Below, in pieces: positions 20,398 through 34,063 of a stretch of 64,000 bases of DNA. Source of the stretch: Limonium bicolor (Eukaryota; Streptophyta; Magnoliopsida; Caryophyllales; Plumbaginaceae); NCBI GenBank assembly GCA_023374045.1, contig CM041778.1:400890438-400954437 (forward strand), given 5' to 3'. Each line of letters begins with the position of its first letter. The first letter of the stretch is position 1. Under the pieces are notes generated by a model that saw nothing but the letters and a program-made list of their open reading frames with translations, was not told where the DNA came from and did no database searches. Made by a program: the position numbers and the translations under genes.

Positions 20398-23300
20398 TTA
20401 GAGGGAACCTGGAGGGTCTCTTAAGTAAAGAGCTCGAGCTTCAACCTTTTGAATGTCTCCTCCATGATAATGCTTTAGCCGGGAACCGTTGACCGTGAAA
20501 GTCTCCCCCTTAACATTCTTCAGCTCATAAGCTCCATAAGGGGTGACCTTTGTGACAGTAAAAGGGCAGCCCAATGAGACTTTAACTTCCCGGGGAATAA
20601 CTTCAACCTTGAGTTGTAGAGGAGAACCCGGTCACCTTCATGAAACTCCCGCTTCATAATCATCTTATCATGCCATTTCTTGGCCTTTTCTTTGTAGATG
20701 CGGTTATTTTCATAGGCTTCCTCCTGAATTTCTTCTAACTCGGTCAATTGGAACCGTCTCTTGTCACCGGCGCTCTTGAGATCATAGTTGAGGGCCTTCA
20801 CCGCCCAAAATGACTTATGCGCTAATTCGACCGGCAAGTGACAAGCCTTCCTATAGACAAGCCGGAACGGGGACATACCGATTGGAGTTTTGTAGGCGGT
20901 CCGTTATGCCCACAATGCATCATCGAGCTTCATGGACCAATCTTTCCTTGAGGAGTTGACTGTCTTTTGGAGGATCCATTTAATCTCTTTGTTGGTGACC
21001 TCAGCTTGGCCATTACATTGAGGGTGATAAGGAAGGGCAACCTTGTGTCTCACTCCATATTTACTCATCAGCGCTTCAAATTGTTTGTTGCAAAAATGAG
21101 ACTCGCTATCACTCAATATGGCTCGCGGTACCCCGAACCGGGTGAAAATATTTTTCTTCAGAAACTTGATCACAACTTTGGCGTCATTAGTCGGGGTTGC
21201 AATTGCTTCAACCCACTTGGTCACATAGTCGACCTCCACAAGAATAAACAAGTTGGAGCAAGAAGATGGGAAGGGGACCATAAAATCGATACCCCACAAA
21301 TCAAACGGCTCAACCTCTATCATTATGTTGAGCGGCATCTCATGCTTGCGTGAGGTGTTCCCAGCCTCTGACATTGGTCACAGGAGGCAACAACGAGTGG
21401 CAGTCCTTATGAAGGGTTTTCCAGAAAAACCCGGCTTGAAGACCTTGGCTGCTGTTCGTGCCGGACCGTGGTGTCCTCCGTCTTCACCCGAGTGACAGAA
21501 TCAAAATATCCTGCGCTTCACTCATGGGCACACATCTCCGGATCACCCCATTAGCACAAACTTTGAAAAGAAAAGGGTCCTCCCAGAAATACCTCTTGAC
21601 GTCGGAGAAGAATTTCTTTTGTTGCTGATAGGTCATCTCCGGTGGGACCACTCCCCTTGCCAAATAATTTGCAAAGTCCGCATACCATGGGTCTCCGGTC
21701 TCTGCAATCATGAAGATGCTCTCGTCTGGAAAGAATTCATTGATTGGCACACCATCATCAGGGACCTCCATTCGAGATAGATGATCAGCTACTACATTCT
21801 GCACACCCGGTTTATCCCGGATCTCTATCTAGAATTCTTGCAGGAGTAAAATCCATCGGAGAAGTCTAGGTTTCGCATCACCTTTGTTGAACAAGTACTT
21901 CAGTGCTGAGTGGTCTGTGTGCACCACAACCTTGCTGCCCAAGAGGTAGGATCGGAATTTGTCGAGGGCGAAAACTACAGCCAACAGCTCCTTTTTGGTG
22001 GTGGCGTAATTCTTTTGGGCATCATTGAGAATTCTACTAGCGTAGTAGATACTCCTCAATATCTTTTCCTTCTTCTGACAAAGGACCGCCCCCACCGCAT
22101 AGTCGCTGGTGTCGCACATGATCTCAAACGGTAAACTCCAATCGGGGGAAACCACGATAGACGTAGATATAAGGCACTGTTTGAGAGTGTTGAAGGCACT
22201 AAGGCACTCTTCGGTTAATTCAAATTTAACATCCTTGGCCAAGAGGTCACAGAGAGGCTTTGAGATTTTGAAGAAGTCTTTTATGAACCTTCTGTAGATA
22301 CCGGCATGACCCAAGAAGCTTCGAATGTCTTTCACTAATGTTGGAGGAGGTAGCTTTTCAATTACTTCAATTTTTGCCTTGTCTACCTCAATACCTCTGA
22401 AGAGATCTTGTGCCCCAAGACAATTCCTTCTTTTACCATAAAATGGCATTTTTCCCAATTGAGCACAAGATTTGTCTCCTCACACCGATCAAGATAGCCT
22501 CGAGGTTGTCCAAGCAAGTGTCGAAGGAGGTGCCGAAGACAGAGAAATCATCCATAAAGACTTCAATACTTTTTTCTAGGAGTTCAGAGAAGATCGCCAT
22601 CATGCATATCTGAAATGTGGCTGGGTCGTTGCAAAGCCCGAAAGGCATCTGGGTGTAGGCAAACGTCCCATATGGGAATGTAAATGTCGTCTTCTCCTGG
22701 TCCTCAGGAGCTATGGGGATTTGGAGATACCCCGAATATCCATCCAGAAAGCAGTAATAGTCTTGTCCCGCCAACCTCTCAAGCATTTGATCAATGAATG
22801 GGAGAGGGAAGTGGTCTTTTCTAGTGGCGGTGTTCAGCTTCCGGTAGTCGATGCAGACTCTCCAACCAGTGGTAGTCCTCTGAGACATCAGCTCACCCTT
22901 TTCGTTGGGGACGACGGTAATGCCTCCTTTCTTTGGGACCACTTGCACGGGGCTTACCCATTTGCTGTCGGAGATGACATAGATAATCCCCGCATCTAAG
23001 AGTTTAAGAACTTCCTTCTTGACAACTTCCTTCATATTGGAATTTAATCTCCTCTGAGGTTGGACCAACGGCTTGTAGTCATCTTCCATGAATATTCGGT
23101 GGGTGCAGAAATGAGGGCTGATCCCTTTGATGTCAGCTATAGTCCACCCGATAGCCCGTTTATGGTTTCGAAGCACCCTCATCAGACTTTCCACTTGTGC
23201 ACCTGTCAAGGAAGAAGAAATAATAACAGGTAGAACACACGGATCAGTCAAATAAGCATATTTAAGATGAGAGGGTAGAGGTTTCATCTCCACAGTGGGA

Positions 23301-24093
23301 GGCTTCTCAACCGAGGGCAACGACTTCTGAGCAGCTCGTTCCAATGGTTCGGGTGGCGGATATCGTGGTCTATACCCAGAAAATCTGTTGTTCAACTCAA
23401 CCACCATTTCATTCATTTCTGGGTGAAATTCATGTTCAAAACAAGCCTCAAACAAAGCTAATTCAAGGGCATCAGATTTAACAAAAGAGAGAGAGAGAGA
23501 GTGATCCTGCACAATTGAATCAATGACATCGATAGCAAAAACAACCTCAACCTGTGAGGGTCTCTTCACTACTTTAGACATGTCAAATTCTAATTTTTCA
23601 TCATGAAGTCGCAGAATTATTTTGCCTTTCTCCACATCTATAAGGGCCCTGGCAGTTCTCATGAAAGGTCTACCCAAAATCAGTGACACTCTCTGGTCTT
23701 CTTCCATATCTATCACAATGAAATCAGTTGGGAAAACAAATGTACCAACAGTTACTACCAAGTCTTCTACCTTCCCTTTAGGGATAACCAAAGATCTATC
23801 CGCTAGTTGCAATTGAATGGGAGTGGGAGTGTATTTACCAATTCCAAGCTTATTAAAAGTTGAGAGAGGCATAAGATTTATACTAGCACCTAATCAAAAA
23901 TAACCCACTACCGCCCGCAGTCAATTTTCGCCAATAAATCAAGGAACGATAGGTAAAACCCTGGATCTCCAACTTGGAGGTAGGCTTCTTTGTAGAACCG
24001 CTGGAACTTCTTCGGTGAGGTGAATGGTTTCCGCTTCCTCCAGCGATCTCTTGTTTGCTATGATGTCCTTCATGAATTTAGCATAGATCAACA
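20398..24093 (-). pseudogene. Athila pol relic: protease, RT, RNase H, integrase
   Basis: The protease region begins just right of 23872; its catalytic Asp-Leu-Gly site near 23890 is destroyed by a reading-frame change. Open block 23872-22433 holds protease (LILGRPFMRTARALID) and RT (WRVCIDYRKLN, CFLDGYSGY, MPFGLCNDPATF, catalytic FMDD). Frame changes at about 22480 and 22405 lead to 22458-21829, RNase H ([34 protein letters not shown]). A TAG follows at about 21829. Block 21804-21484 holds the linker and then a shattered zinc-binding region. Block 21374-20904 is the integrase core ([25 protein letters not shown]), and 20876-20520 its C-terminal part. After one more frame change the trace ends at a TAA at 20398-20400. 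Non-functional. Confidence 0.93.
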
Positions 24094-24098
24094 TCTGT

Positions 24099-27000
24099 TG
24101 AAATACCCCGAACTTAATTATAGCGATTAAAATAATTCTAATATGTATTTAAGAGCCTAATAATGCTTACGTAATAGTGGTAAGGAAAAATAAATCCAAA
24201 AGAAATAAAGAAACGCTTAAAAAGCGTAAAACGCTAAATAAGCGTTAAATAACCATATGAGGTATGAGACCTCGGTTGGCGTATTATATGGATTCTAAAG
24301 GCTAAGCTAAGCCTAAATAAATATTAGGGAACAAATCCTGAAGAAAACGGATCCTTAAAATGGATTAAAAACACTAATGAACATTAAAGCGCGTTTTTCG
24401 AGGTAACCGGGAAAACGTGACTTTAAGCGGGTCAAATAGACTCGTAACAATTTTGGTCAACTAAATAATCATTAATAAATATTAGTGAAGCTTTAGAACC
24501 AATAAAATCAATAAAACGAGAAATTAGTAAAAACTGTCAAAAACGGGAAGTTGGGGGTAAAAGCACAAATAACTCAAACTAGTGTGTCCAATATTGTAAA
24601 TAAAATTTTAAAACCCACATGGGCTGTGTGAGTGTGTCCGATTTTGAGCCCCATTCACACCCCTTTAATTCCCTTCTTATGAGCAAAAGGACAAAACAAA
24701 CAAAAATAAAAAAGTAACTACTTTTACTACCTCACATACTCTCTCTCTACCCTCTCATTTCTCCACTCACGTACAGACCCCCACCCCCTTCACTCTCTTT
24801 TCTTTCTGGTTGCTTCCTTCCTCAACCGACCAGCTATGGAGTTTTGAGCAAACACACACAAACTTCCTCTTCTCTCCTCTTGTTACTCTACCCACAAACC
24901 TTCTCCAAAAATTATAAAAGTATACCATTGTGTTCCTCTCTTCAAGGAGAACATTTCCCTCTTTTCAAAATCCGAAAAGGAGCATTTTCGTTTTCATGGG
25001 TATGGAGCATTTGGAGCTTCAAGACTACCACTAGAACCACCTTCTTCTCCTTGTCATTTTGAGGTAAAAATGTTCTTGAAAACTTACCTTTTTCTAGCCT
25101 TGTGGGCAAAACGAAATTTAGACTAAACTCTTGTTTGGTTCCTTTGTACTCTAGCCGATTTTGGCTCTCTTGGAGGGTGAGAAATGTTGTTCTTGAGCTA
25201 TTCCAAGCATTACCTACACCCTTGCAAGGTAATGAAATTTCTAAACCCTAAAACTTACATTAAGCTTTAAAGGTTGAAAAGGGTTAGTAGTTAATTGCAC
25301 TTGTTTTATGTGTATTGGGTGATGGGAATGGAGTTTGGCAACTCCATTCCCCCATATGGCCGATTTGGGCAAGGAAGGGAGAAGAGAAGAAGTGGAAAAG
25401 AAAGGAAAATGAGAGCTTAAGGTAAGAGCTCTTTCTTGAATGGTAAATTAATGCATTGGAGTAATGGGGATGGGTAACCAATTTAAAGAACCCAAAACAT
25501 TGTATTAGAATTGTAGTTGTGGAAGTTTGAGTAATTGTGAGCTTGTATTTGGATTGTAGGCCTTAGAGCCAAGTATTGTGTATTTGTATTAGTATTGTTG
25601 TGTAATGGAGCATTGATGTATTAAGATTGCTTTGTATTGCTGGTAGGACCCTTGTATGGGTGTGGCTAGAATAGGAATGATTTTGGTGATAACGGGTATG
25701 TGGAGAAGTAAGAAAAGTAGGTGAACTATGGCGAAATTTCAGTAGGAATTATGTATTTAAGAACGACTTGGTGAATGGGAGAACCAAGGTATGTATTGGG
25801 GATAGTAGAGGTGTTTAATGACCATGGAATGGTACTTGTAGTATGGGGATTCTAGAGGCAAAATCTGTAGCAAGAGTGTTGAAAGGTGTTGGAGAAACTA
25901 GGTGGATTAGTGTGCAAGACTTAATTAAAAGAGGGTTGGACTTGGGTATAGATATTGTAATTGCTTGGAAATGGATTGGGATGGTAAATTGGCATTAGGA
26001 GAGGGAACTAGGTATGGAGAAAATAAGAATCAAAATCTGTAGCAAAACACAACTAAGGAAAAGTGGTAAGTGCTGGAATGAAAATGTAGAAAATATGTGT
26101 GTGGAATGGTATGAAAAGGAGTAATGGATTAGTAATGGATTTGAGCATGTTTAGAAGCTTAATTAGGTGCTTAAACATGTAGGATTAAGTGTAGGAACAT
26201 TTAGGAATTAACTAGGCAAAGTGTAGAATGTAACAGTTTTTGGAAAATGCAAAACCTGTTGAATCTGTAGCAGGGTCCGGGACTTAAGTCCAGGACTAAG
26301 TCCCGGACCAGGGTGTAAAAACATACCGAGAGTTACAGCAGGTGGTGGTCCGGGACTTAAGTCCCATACAAGGACCCGGACCACCCCTGTAAAATAGGCC
26401 GAGAGTTTCTGTAAGTATGGGTCCGGACTTGACTTATGTGCAAGGACCCGGACCAAATTAAAATTTCATTCGAGAGTGTGCAAGGCTTTGGGTCCGGGAC
26501 TTACCTTATGTATAAGGTCCCGACCATAAATGAAAACAGGCCGAGAGTAGTGACCACATGTTGGTCTTGGACTTAAGACCTGGACAAGGTCCCGGACCAA
26601 CACAGAATTTTAAAAATAAGTTGTCTAAATGGTTTATAAAGTAAGGAAGTGAAAGGTAATGATAGTATAAGATAACTAGTACTTGATTAATGATACATAA
26701 GGACCATCAATGGTGCAAACAAGTTGGAGAAGTAGGTAAGAAAGTTATAAGTATATGAACATTAAGTTAAACCGAAACAACGGGATAACGGGGTAAGTTC
26801 GGGAGCAGTGATTATGTATGTATTGTGATGCTTAGTATTGATTGAACCATTTGACATGTAGTCATTGGTTCGAGGATAAGAATCAAGGAACAAGAGGGAA
26901 CCAAAGGAACAAGGGAGCACCCGGTAAAGTAAATTCCGGTAAAAAGGTATGATTTCTTCATGCCCTGTATCCTAATCTGGTTACCCCGATTTGTGTGCTT

Positions 27001-28357
27001 ATTTGACCACCTAATAAGATAAATGCATGAATCGGATTATATTGCACTTACTTGTGCTTGTTTACATTGTTCTCGATATTTGTCTTGAACAATAGTTTGT
27101 ATAATTCATGAAATATATGAATGATGATGATGTGTAATTGTACCTTGTAGTGTACTTGTATATTGTATTGTATTTGTATGGATGTGTATATGAATAATGT
27201 ATTTGTGTATGTGGTTGGATGGATGTTGACTTCTACTAATTCCTAACTACCTAACTCCTAACTTAAGTGAGTAAATTGGAATGAGTAGAAGTCCGATATA
27301 GCTTCGGCCACGCGTGAGGATGCGGAGTCACAAGAGGTTGGCTGCAATTCCTGACTCTTAAACTGGTCCGCGGCCCAAATCCCTTAAGTGGGTAGCATCC
27401 CGGATTGGTGAGTCAAGTAAATCCCGGTGGTGGGACGGAGTAGTCCCCGGGCCGGAGGTCCCGACGACTTAACATGAGTAAGAGTAAGAGTAAGTAAGTA
27501 TGTATGAGTATGAGAATGAGTATGTATGCGTATGTATGGAATAACGAGTAAAAGAGTAATCTCCACCCGATTAACCCGGGTGGACCAATGAAGCTAACAA
27601 GTATTGTATATTGTGTATGTAGTGAGTATGTGCAGTTCGGAAGAAGGTAAGTATGGGTTGGATGGTTTATATTGTATTCCTTGTATGTAATGAAGTGTGT
27701 GTATGTATGGATGCCTTGCGTAAGTATTGTAGTATTGTGTATGAAGGCATGTATGCATGATGTGTGAATAAATGAACTGCATGTATACGACCAAGTGGTC
27801 GGCGTACCCTCACTAGTACGCGGGGTATGCGGTTATCATGTTCAGCGAAAGCTGACCCCTTCGGGGAACGTTTTTAGTGTGCAGGTACCCGAAGAGGATA
27901 TGGTCAAGGCCCGAGACCGGCGACTACATTTGGATAGTAGCAGTAGAACGTAGAGGTGTACTAAACGGCACACCGTTGTACTTAGGAAGTAAGTAGTTGT
28001 GAGAAATGGGTAGATGTAGACACTAATGAGTACATAGGAACTTGGAAGAGTCATTGTATTTGTATTTGGAACTTAGTAAACTCGGTCAAGCATATTGTAT
28101 TGTATGGAATATGAAGGAGTAAAGTATTGAATGGCGTTTTGTTGTATTTGATTGGTAAATGGGTATGAAATGTAGATGTGTAGCACTCGGGATTCCGGTC
28201 CATCAGACCGATGTATGTAGAAGTAGTAGCCTTGTTAGTCACGTGGGTGACTAACGGCATTGTATCACCCGCTGTACGTAAGTATGTATCCGCTGCGTGT
28301 ATCTGATGTGTAAGGAGATTGGACGGTAAGCATTGTATTAATGGTAGGGGTGTTACA
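24099..28357 (+). repeat. 5' LTR of the noncoding element (4259 bp)
   Basis: Nearly identical to 34061-38319; differences seen by eye are scattered single bases and short indels (for example around 24300, 24555 and 25680), roughly 1 %. It includes TACTC/GAGTA-like simple repeats around 27475-27540 and the hairpin array. None of its open frames looks like a gene. Confidence 0.94.
26274..26598 (+). repeat. Hairpin array in the 5' LTR, five units of about 72 bp
   Basis: Inverted repeats lie at 26274-26309, 26347-26382, 26420-26454, 26491-26525 and 26563-26598, spaced 73, 73, 71 and 72 bp. The typical unit is GGTCCGGGACTTA, a variable centre, then GTCCCGGACC or GACCCGGACC. CCGAGAGT or TCGAGAGT occurs in each of the four spacers. 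Confidence 0.85.
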
Positions 28358-28362
28358 AAAAG

Positions 28363-28374
28363 TGGTATCAGAGC
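28363..28374 (+). other. Primer-binding site (initiator tRNA-Met)
   Basis: TGGTATCAGAGC, complementary to the 3' end of plant initiator tRNA-Met, lies five bases after the LTR end. Its last eight bases form the 5' arm of a perfect hairpin extending to 28390. Confidence 0.93.
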
Positions 28375-31300
28375 GAAGTGTCGCTCTGATGACTGGAAAT
28401 ACCGAGTCTAGGAAATACCGAGTTAGGAATTAGAAGCTTAGGGCTAAGGGCTGAGTGTTAGCATTAGAGAGATGCTAGCTAGGAACTACCGGTGAGTACC
28501 GGATACCTACAACACCAGACCCGCCCTCCACAAACCCCTTGTATGATTTAGGAAAAGACGCCAAGGAGAAGGAAGGACCTCTCATATTCGGGAAAACCCG
28601 ATCTGGCAGTTGTGAAGCAATCACACGGTAAACAAGAACCGACACGTAGTAGATTCCAAGAACTGGAAGTCCCGAGATGGATCCGGTTGAACCACAACAC
28701 CCGCACTTAATAGCGGTAGGATGAGCACTCCAACCACGAGGAGGCTGCAACTTACAACAACATGGGGCGACGTGCTTAGCAGTCGCGAAACCTAGCTAGT
28801 CAACCAACAGCAGGGAAGAAGCACTAACCGTGCAACGGAATGAAAAAGGGAGCAGTAACGGAACCCGAGACACAAGTCTACGGGATAGTAATACTTGAAT
28901 AATACCACCAACGGTATGCTAGCTGACTAAGGACATAGTCGGAAGCGGTTAACTACAAAACTACGACGCCATTAAGGTTGCAATACCTGGCCAATATAGC
29001 TCAGACAACTACAAGAACAACCATGGGATATAATCCAATAGGACTACAAGAGTAGTGCCTAAACAAGGAAGGCTCAGTAATCGCCACAGATGTGTGGGAA
29101 CGAGCCACAAGGAACGACACTAAACCAAATAGAGTGGGAATCTCCAAGGATTGGAGAAGTACCCAGATCTACGACAGCCATGTCTAGACCATCAAGGAGC
29201 TACCTAAGGGAGCGAGTATACCAATTATAGATCAATAAGATCGAGGGAAGAGTCAACAAGACTAACAAATACGAGTGGAAACTATACCGTGATCGGTATA
29301 GGATTACTCAAAAACCACCAGTACCACGCACTTGCCACGGCAAGTGCAGTAATAACGGGAGCATTCAGGAGGACTTCTAACATACCACAGGTACATAGTA
29401 ATGTACCGTGACAGCGATGAAGCGACTACAGGGATAAAATCCAAAAACTAGAGGAATGAAACCATGGAAAGGCCTGACGGCCTGACCACTGCATTTAGAA
29501 CATACCAGTCAGCGGGAAGCTGGACTTGGTCAAGATTTCGAACATGGCTATGCCATGAAGAACTTCTTTTAACACCGTACCATGATTTTAGAAAACCAAA
29601 TTTTTCGTTCAAAACCACAACTTTTCTTTTAAAACTTGGATTTTAAAAACCAAACCAACATAATTACGGTGAGTATCATAGAATGATACAAGAGGAGTTG
29701 ACAATAGAATACTTCACCTAGGCGTGTGACGAGCACTACGAGTGTACCCAATTACGGGATGTGGGACGACCGCACTCCGAAGGAGCTTGCGGGCCTGACA
29801 AGTAGTCAGGTAAGTGGTAACGTATCAACATGGTACCCCACGTATGTATACATGTAGTGTACGACACACGGGAAGTAGTCAACTCCGTTCTACGGATCAT
29901 GAGTGAATTTTAACCAGAACAACTGGACACCACAGACAATCAAGGAGAAGGAAACTCAGTTAAGGAACAAGTATAAGGAACTCAGAGAATCCATCTGAAG
30001 ATAAGGAATGAAAATTGGGAAGTGCAAAAAGCACAGACTAGTAAGTATAGACATTAGATATGTCTCAAATAATTCAAGCAATTACCTGACAGCTGGATGG
30101 GGATACCCAGCCTAAACACAGTAAGGCGAATGCCTAACGTGAACTTAACAAGGCTCAACAGACGGGGCGGAGTTCCCAAGAGCGATCACAAGATCACCAC
30201 AAAGTATAATCTATCAGTGAAGAGGATATTAAACCTAGTCTTAAACACTAGGAACAAGTATAAACAGTCTACCCAAGAACGGGAGACGTTATAACCCAAA
30301 AAGGGATAACTCAAAATCTAATACCACAAGGCGGTATAGTAGGCACAACATACCATAAACACTAGCCGGATGTAACGGCATAACCTAACAACACCCAGGG
30401 GCAATCCTTGAAGGGTGTCTGAGTTGACAACCGTCGAACGAGCGTCAGGATAAGAGCACGGGAGCTAGAACGAACACTCGGTTAAGACACCGAAGGGATT
30501 TCACTTAACAGGAAATACCCTAAATTACTAGAAGGCACGGATTAGCACCAAATTGCCTAAAGGACCTCCTACGAACGGAAGCGTGATGTCACGACTTACC
30601 ATGGAGCCCAGTAATACCTCCAACCTATGGGGTATACAGGGAGTGGAAACATGTATAAGCAGCTTGCAAAGAGCATAGCTTGCAACAATAAGGCTTAAAA
30701 ACCATCAACCAACTATGTTATGTAAACCTTAACGGTTGCATAACCCACACCAATTGATAACAAGACTCGCAAGAGATATCGTCTCATACGACAAAGAAAT
30801 CAACAACTGGACCATCAATTCAAACCCAACATCCTGAGTGGCTTGTAGGAATGGCCAACTCAGTGTCACTGTCACTAGAGCATCAGTCTAGTATACAGTC
30901 GACAAGCCGTTGATTACCTTCATGCCTTCTGTAGCAATGGTACACAGAGGCATAAGAACCGCGATAATGCCAACATTGGCCTAGTCCCCACTTGGACACT
31001 ACGAAAAACCCAAGGGAAGGTACCCCTCGTTAGCCAAAGACCACCAATGTGGTGAAGATGTGAACCCTTAGAAAGGCTTCCATCTATTATAACAGTAAGC
31101 CTACGCTTATGAATATTGTCAAGGGGCGATGGAATAAGGAAATGAGATTTCCAAACCATTACGACTTAAGGAGTAAGCATACTCCATATGCACTCAAGCA
31201 TGTGGTGAACCATTGCATAAACACCAACATGGTAAACCTGGTCATGAGACCTATGAGTGGAGATAACCCCTCAACAAGAACCTTCACTTGTCAGTGATAA

Positions 31301-33553
31301 AATACCCTTCAATTGGAGAACGGGACCAGAAAACCCTCGAAGTCCTTGGGATGTCCCGGTGATGTACACACAAGTAAAACTACACAGCTAGAGCCTATAA
31401 CCAATGCTCAGCATTATGAAAACAGTAAGTGTCAAAAACAATCAATTGAATACACATTGAACACCACTAATGACCAACGCTCAAGAGAGCTTATAACCCG
31501 ATGAATTATCTCATCCTTGGTTAACCAAGATACTTGGTAAATTGTGTCATAAACGATGATAGAATGTGAGGTAAGCTAACCTACACATGAAACCTAAGTT
31601 GAAATGAAACATCTCCACATTGGGAAATAATCACATTGCGGTATGTTACGACAACCGTCATACACACGAACAGAGGAAACCCTCATTGTTCATGCCATAA
31701 GGAAATGGTGTCAACGACAATGGCAATAAGTAAGGAGGAACTACCACTGTAACAGAAACAGTAAAAACAATGTGGTACAGTGAGTAAGAACACGGTGCGC
31801 AACAAGCGACCGCCATGAGGAAGTAGCAGATAATGACACGGAGTATAAGTATGAGATGACAGACAGAAATATTCTTTCCTATCACATAAGTGACTTACTG
31901 TCAAGCGTTTACGCCTCTGCACTCTGTATGACTGAGTGTTTTGGTATTGCACTTGTGCAGCTAATGATCTAATGGGATGGCTAGGGATATGGAAAATGTA
32001 AACCGTAGTAAACCCTTCTTTTCACCAACGAACATAACATAAGCCAGTTAAGCAAGCTTAGCAACAGACCGTGCGGCCTGAGGCCAAAGAAGCACGAAGA
32101 GTGTGAAACACACTAACAATCACAAGATGTGAACTCCATTGGTATAAAATGTGGAAGGAGACGTAACAAGTCACTAGGACCGACGCATAGAAATGCAAGG
32201 TCATACAAGTAAAGAACACTTGTACTGAACCAGAAGAACTGGTATGATTCAGAAACTATTGACACTAGAGGAAGCACTACAACTAAGTAGTGACTCAACC
32301 TCGCCCGACTATAAGTCAAAGGAACTTAATGAATAATCATGGGAGTACGAATAGAATACATATTAGATTGCCAGAGAGCTGGTTACAAATCTAAAACTCA
32401 TGGAGTCCAAGCATGGTAAAAGAATACCACAATTGCTTAGCAAACCTTATTCCCATAATAGACGGATAAAAAGGTGATGTATAGCACATTAAGGATAACA
32501 TGAAGGGTAAGTAACCCAAGTTATCAGGGTCGCGCAGCAGAAGCTGGTGGGCCCTAGCTAGGAGATAATATACCTAGTAAGTATAGTAGAATGGCTATTA
32601 ATGCCTTGAAGCCTAATAGGCTGGAACCGAATTAATTATGAGTTAAATAAACTCATATAGGAATCCTTGGTGCAAGACTAAACCATTGTTATCATTAGGA
32701 CCCTTTGACAAGGGTATATTATGTAACAAACCGTAAAGAAGCTAAAACGCTTCATATTGCCCAATTGAGTAAACCAATGTTTAGTAATAATAACATATGG
32801 TAGATTACGTGGGCGTAATCCCTTTTAAGGGGGGTAGAGCAAAAACCGCATAATGTGAATTTTATGAATAAAACACATAAACTATAATGTGCTTAGCACA
32901 AATGAGAATTGATTGGATGATTGGTACTATGTTAAATAAACATAAGTATCCATTCATATTGAAATTATGGCAATTAGGCACGAGAGATGCAAATACCATA
33001 GGACGAATATACCTACCTTGTAACATCATGTAAGAGTATTAGTAAAAGAAAAGTAACGAGTAGTGGACGGAGCTCCACAAGTATTGTAGCCTTTGAAGAA
33101 GTAGTACGAAATGAATGAGAATAGTAGATGAGTGAAGTCTAAGAGTAGTGTATACCTATGTAAGTCATTGGAAGTAAATTGAGGACAACTAAAATTTACA
33201 AGTATGGTAACCCCTAGTTAGAATATTTGAAACAATGGAGAGTAATGGATGGAAGTAGTGAAGGTTGATGAGATGAGCACTTAGGTATTGAACCTCGAAG
33301 TAAAGCATTTGGGAAATAGATTGAGAATGACTGATGGATCGAATTCCATCCTTTGGAGATGTATGAATGACTAGGAAGAGTAAAAAGATAAACATGAAAA
33401 TAATTGAAGTAATTGCTTGTTTGAAACTGATGTGGGAAGTCGAACTTGATCCTGATCAGATCAAGGGAAACCGAACACAAATTGGGGTGGAAAGATAGTT
33501 CAACACTGATGCTGATCACATCAGGGTCGAATGACTCTTGAAGCTCCCCTCAA

Positions 33554-34063
33554 GTGGTCACAAGAATCACACACAGGATAGAAGTAATGAATATAAATTG
33601 GAATTTGGAGTTGTGTGTTTTAGAAAAAAAATTTCTAATTAGTAGTTGTAAAGGAATCTTACTTAGACTGGAGATGGAGGACTTGTTGGAAGTTAAACGA
33701 GAGAAGATAGTGGTATATCATATTGTATTATTCCAAGGGCAGCGGGACATAGAGGAGTCCTGTGTCTAGATGACCTGAGTGCCTGCGGGACTGTATGTGT
33801 ATTGCATTGCTTTGGGGATAGCTTTGCATCGTATATATGTGAAAACCCGGTAATGTGGAACCGATGGTTGATAGTAATATGGATTGGAGTAATTATTGTA
33901 CATTGGTAGGATGTGGAAAGGAGAAACCTCGAGTAACGAATTTGGGAATGGTAAGGAGGATGAATGTGTGACTTTTGGTATTGGACGTGTAAGAATGAGT
34001 AAGCATTGTAAACCTATAATCTCGAACAACTTTGAGGACAAAGTTCTTAAGGGGGTAGATTGA
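33554..34063 (+). pseudogene. Chromovirus pol 3' scar
   Basis: Near 33710-33769 the frame reads VLFQGQRDIEESCV, resembling the degenerate end of the integrase C-terminus and chromodomain of Tekay elements (family pattern VLW...EEATWE). At 34028-34063 the frame reads NFEDKVLKGVD and ends in a stop that overlaps the LTR start, matching the family's usual end (NFEDE..FKGG). The second match is good, the first weak. Confidence 0.5.
34045..34060 (+). other. Polypurine tract of the noncoding element
   Basis: TCTTAAGGGGGTAGAT directly precedes the 3' LTR, in the Tekay-type context GAGGACAAAGTTCTTAAGGG. Confidence 0.88.

Larger units (their letters stand above)
28358..34060 (+). other. Interior of the noncoding element
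   Basis: About 5.7 kb of sequence without a long frame on either strand; the longest frames are under 100 codons and match nothing. It is not low-complexity and not obviously repetitive. Its conserved function, if any, would be packaging and priming signals. The only coding traces I can point to are near its 3' end. Confidence 0.75.
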
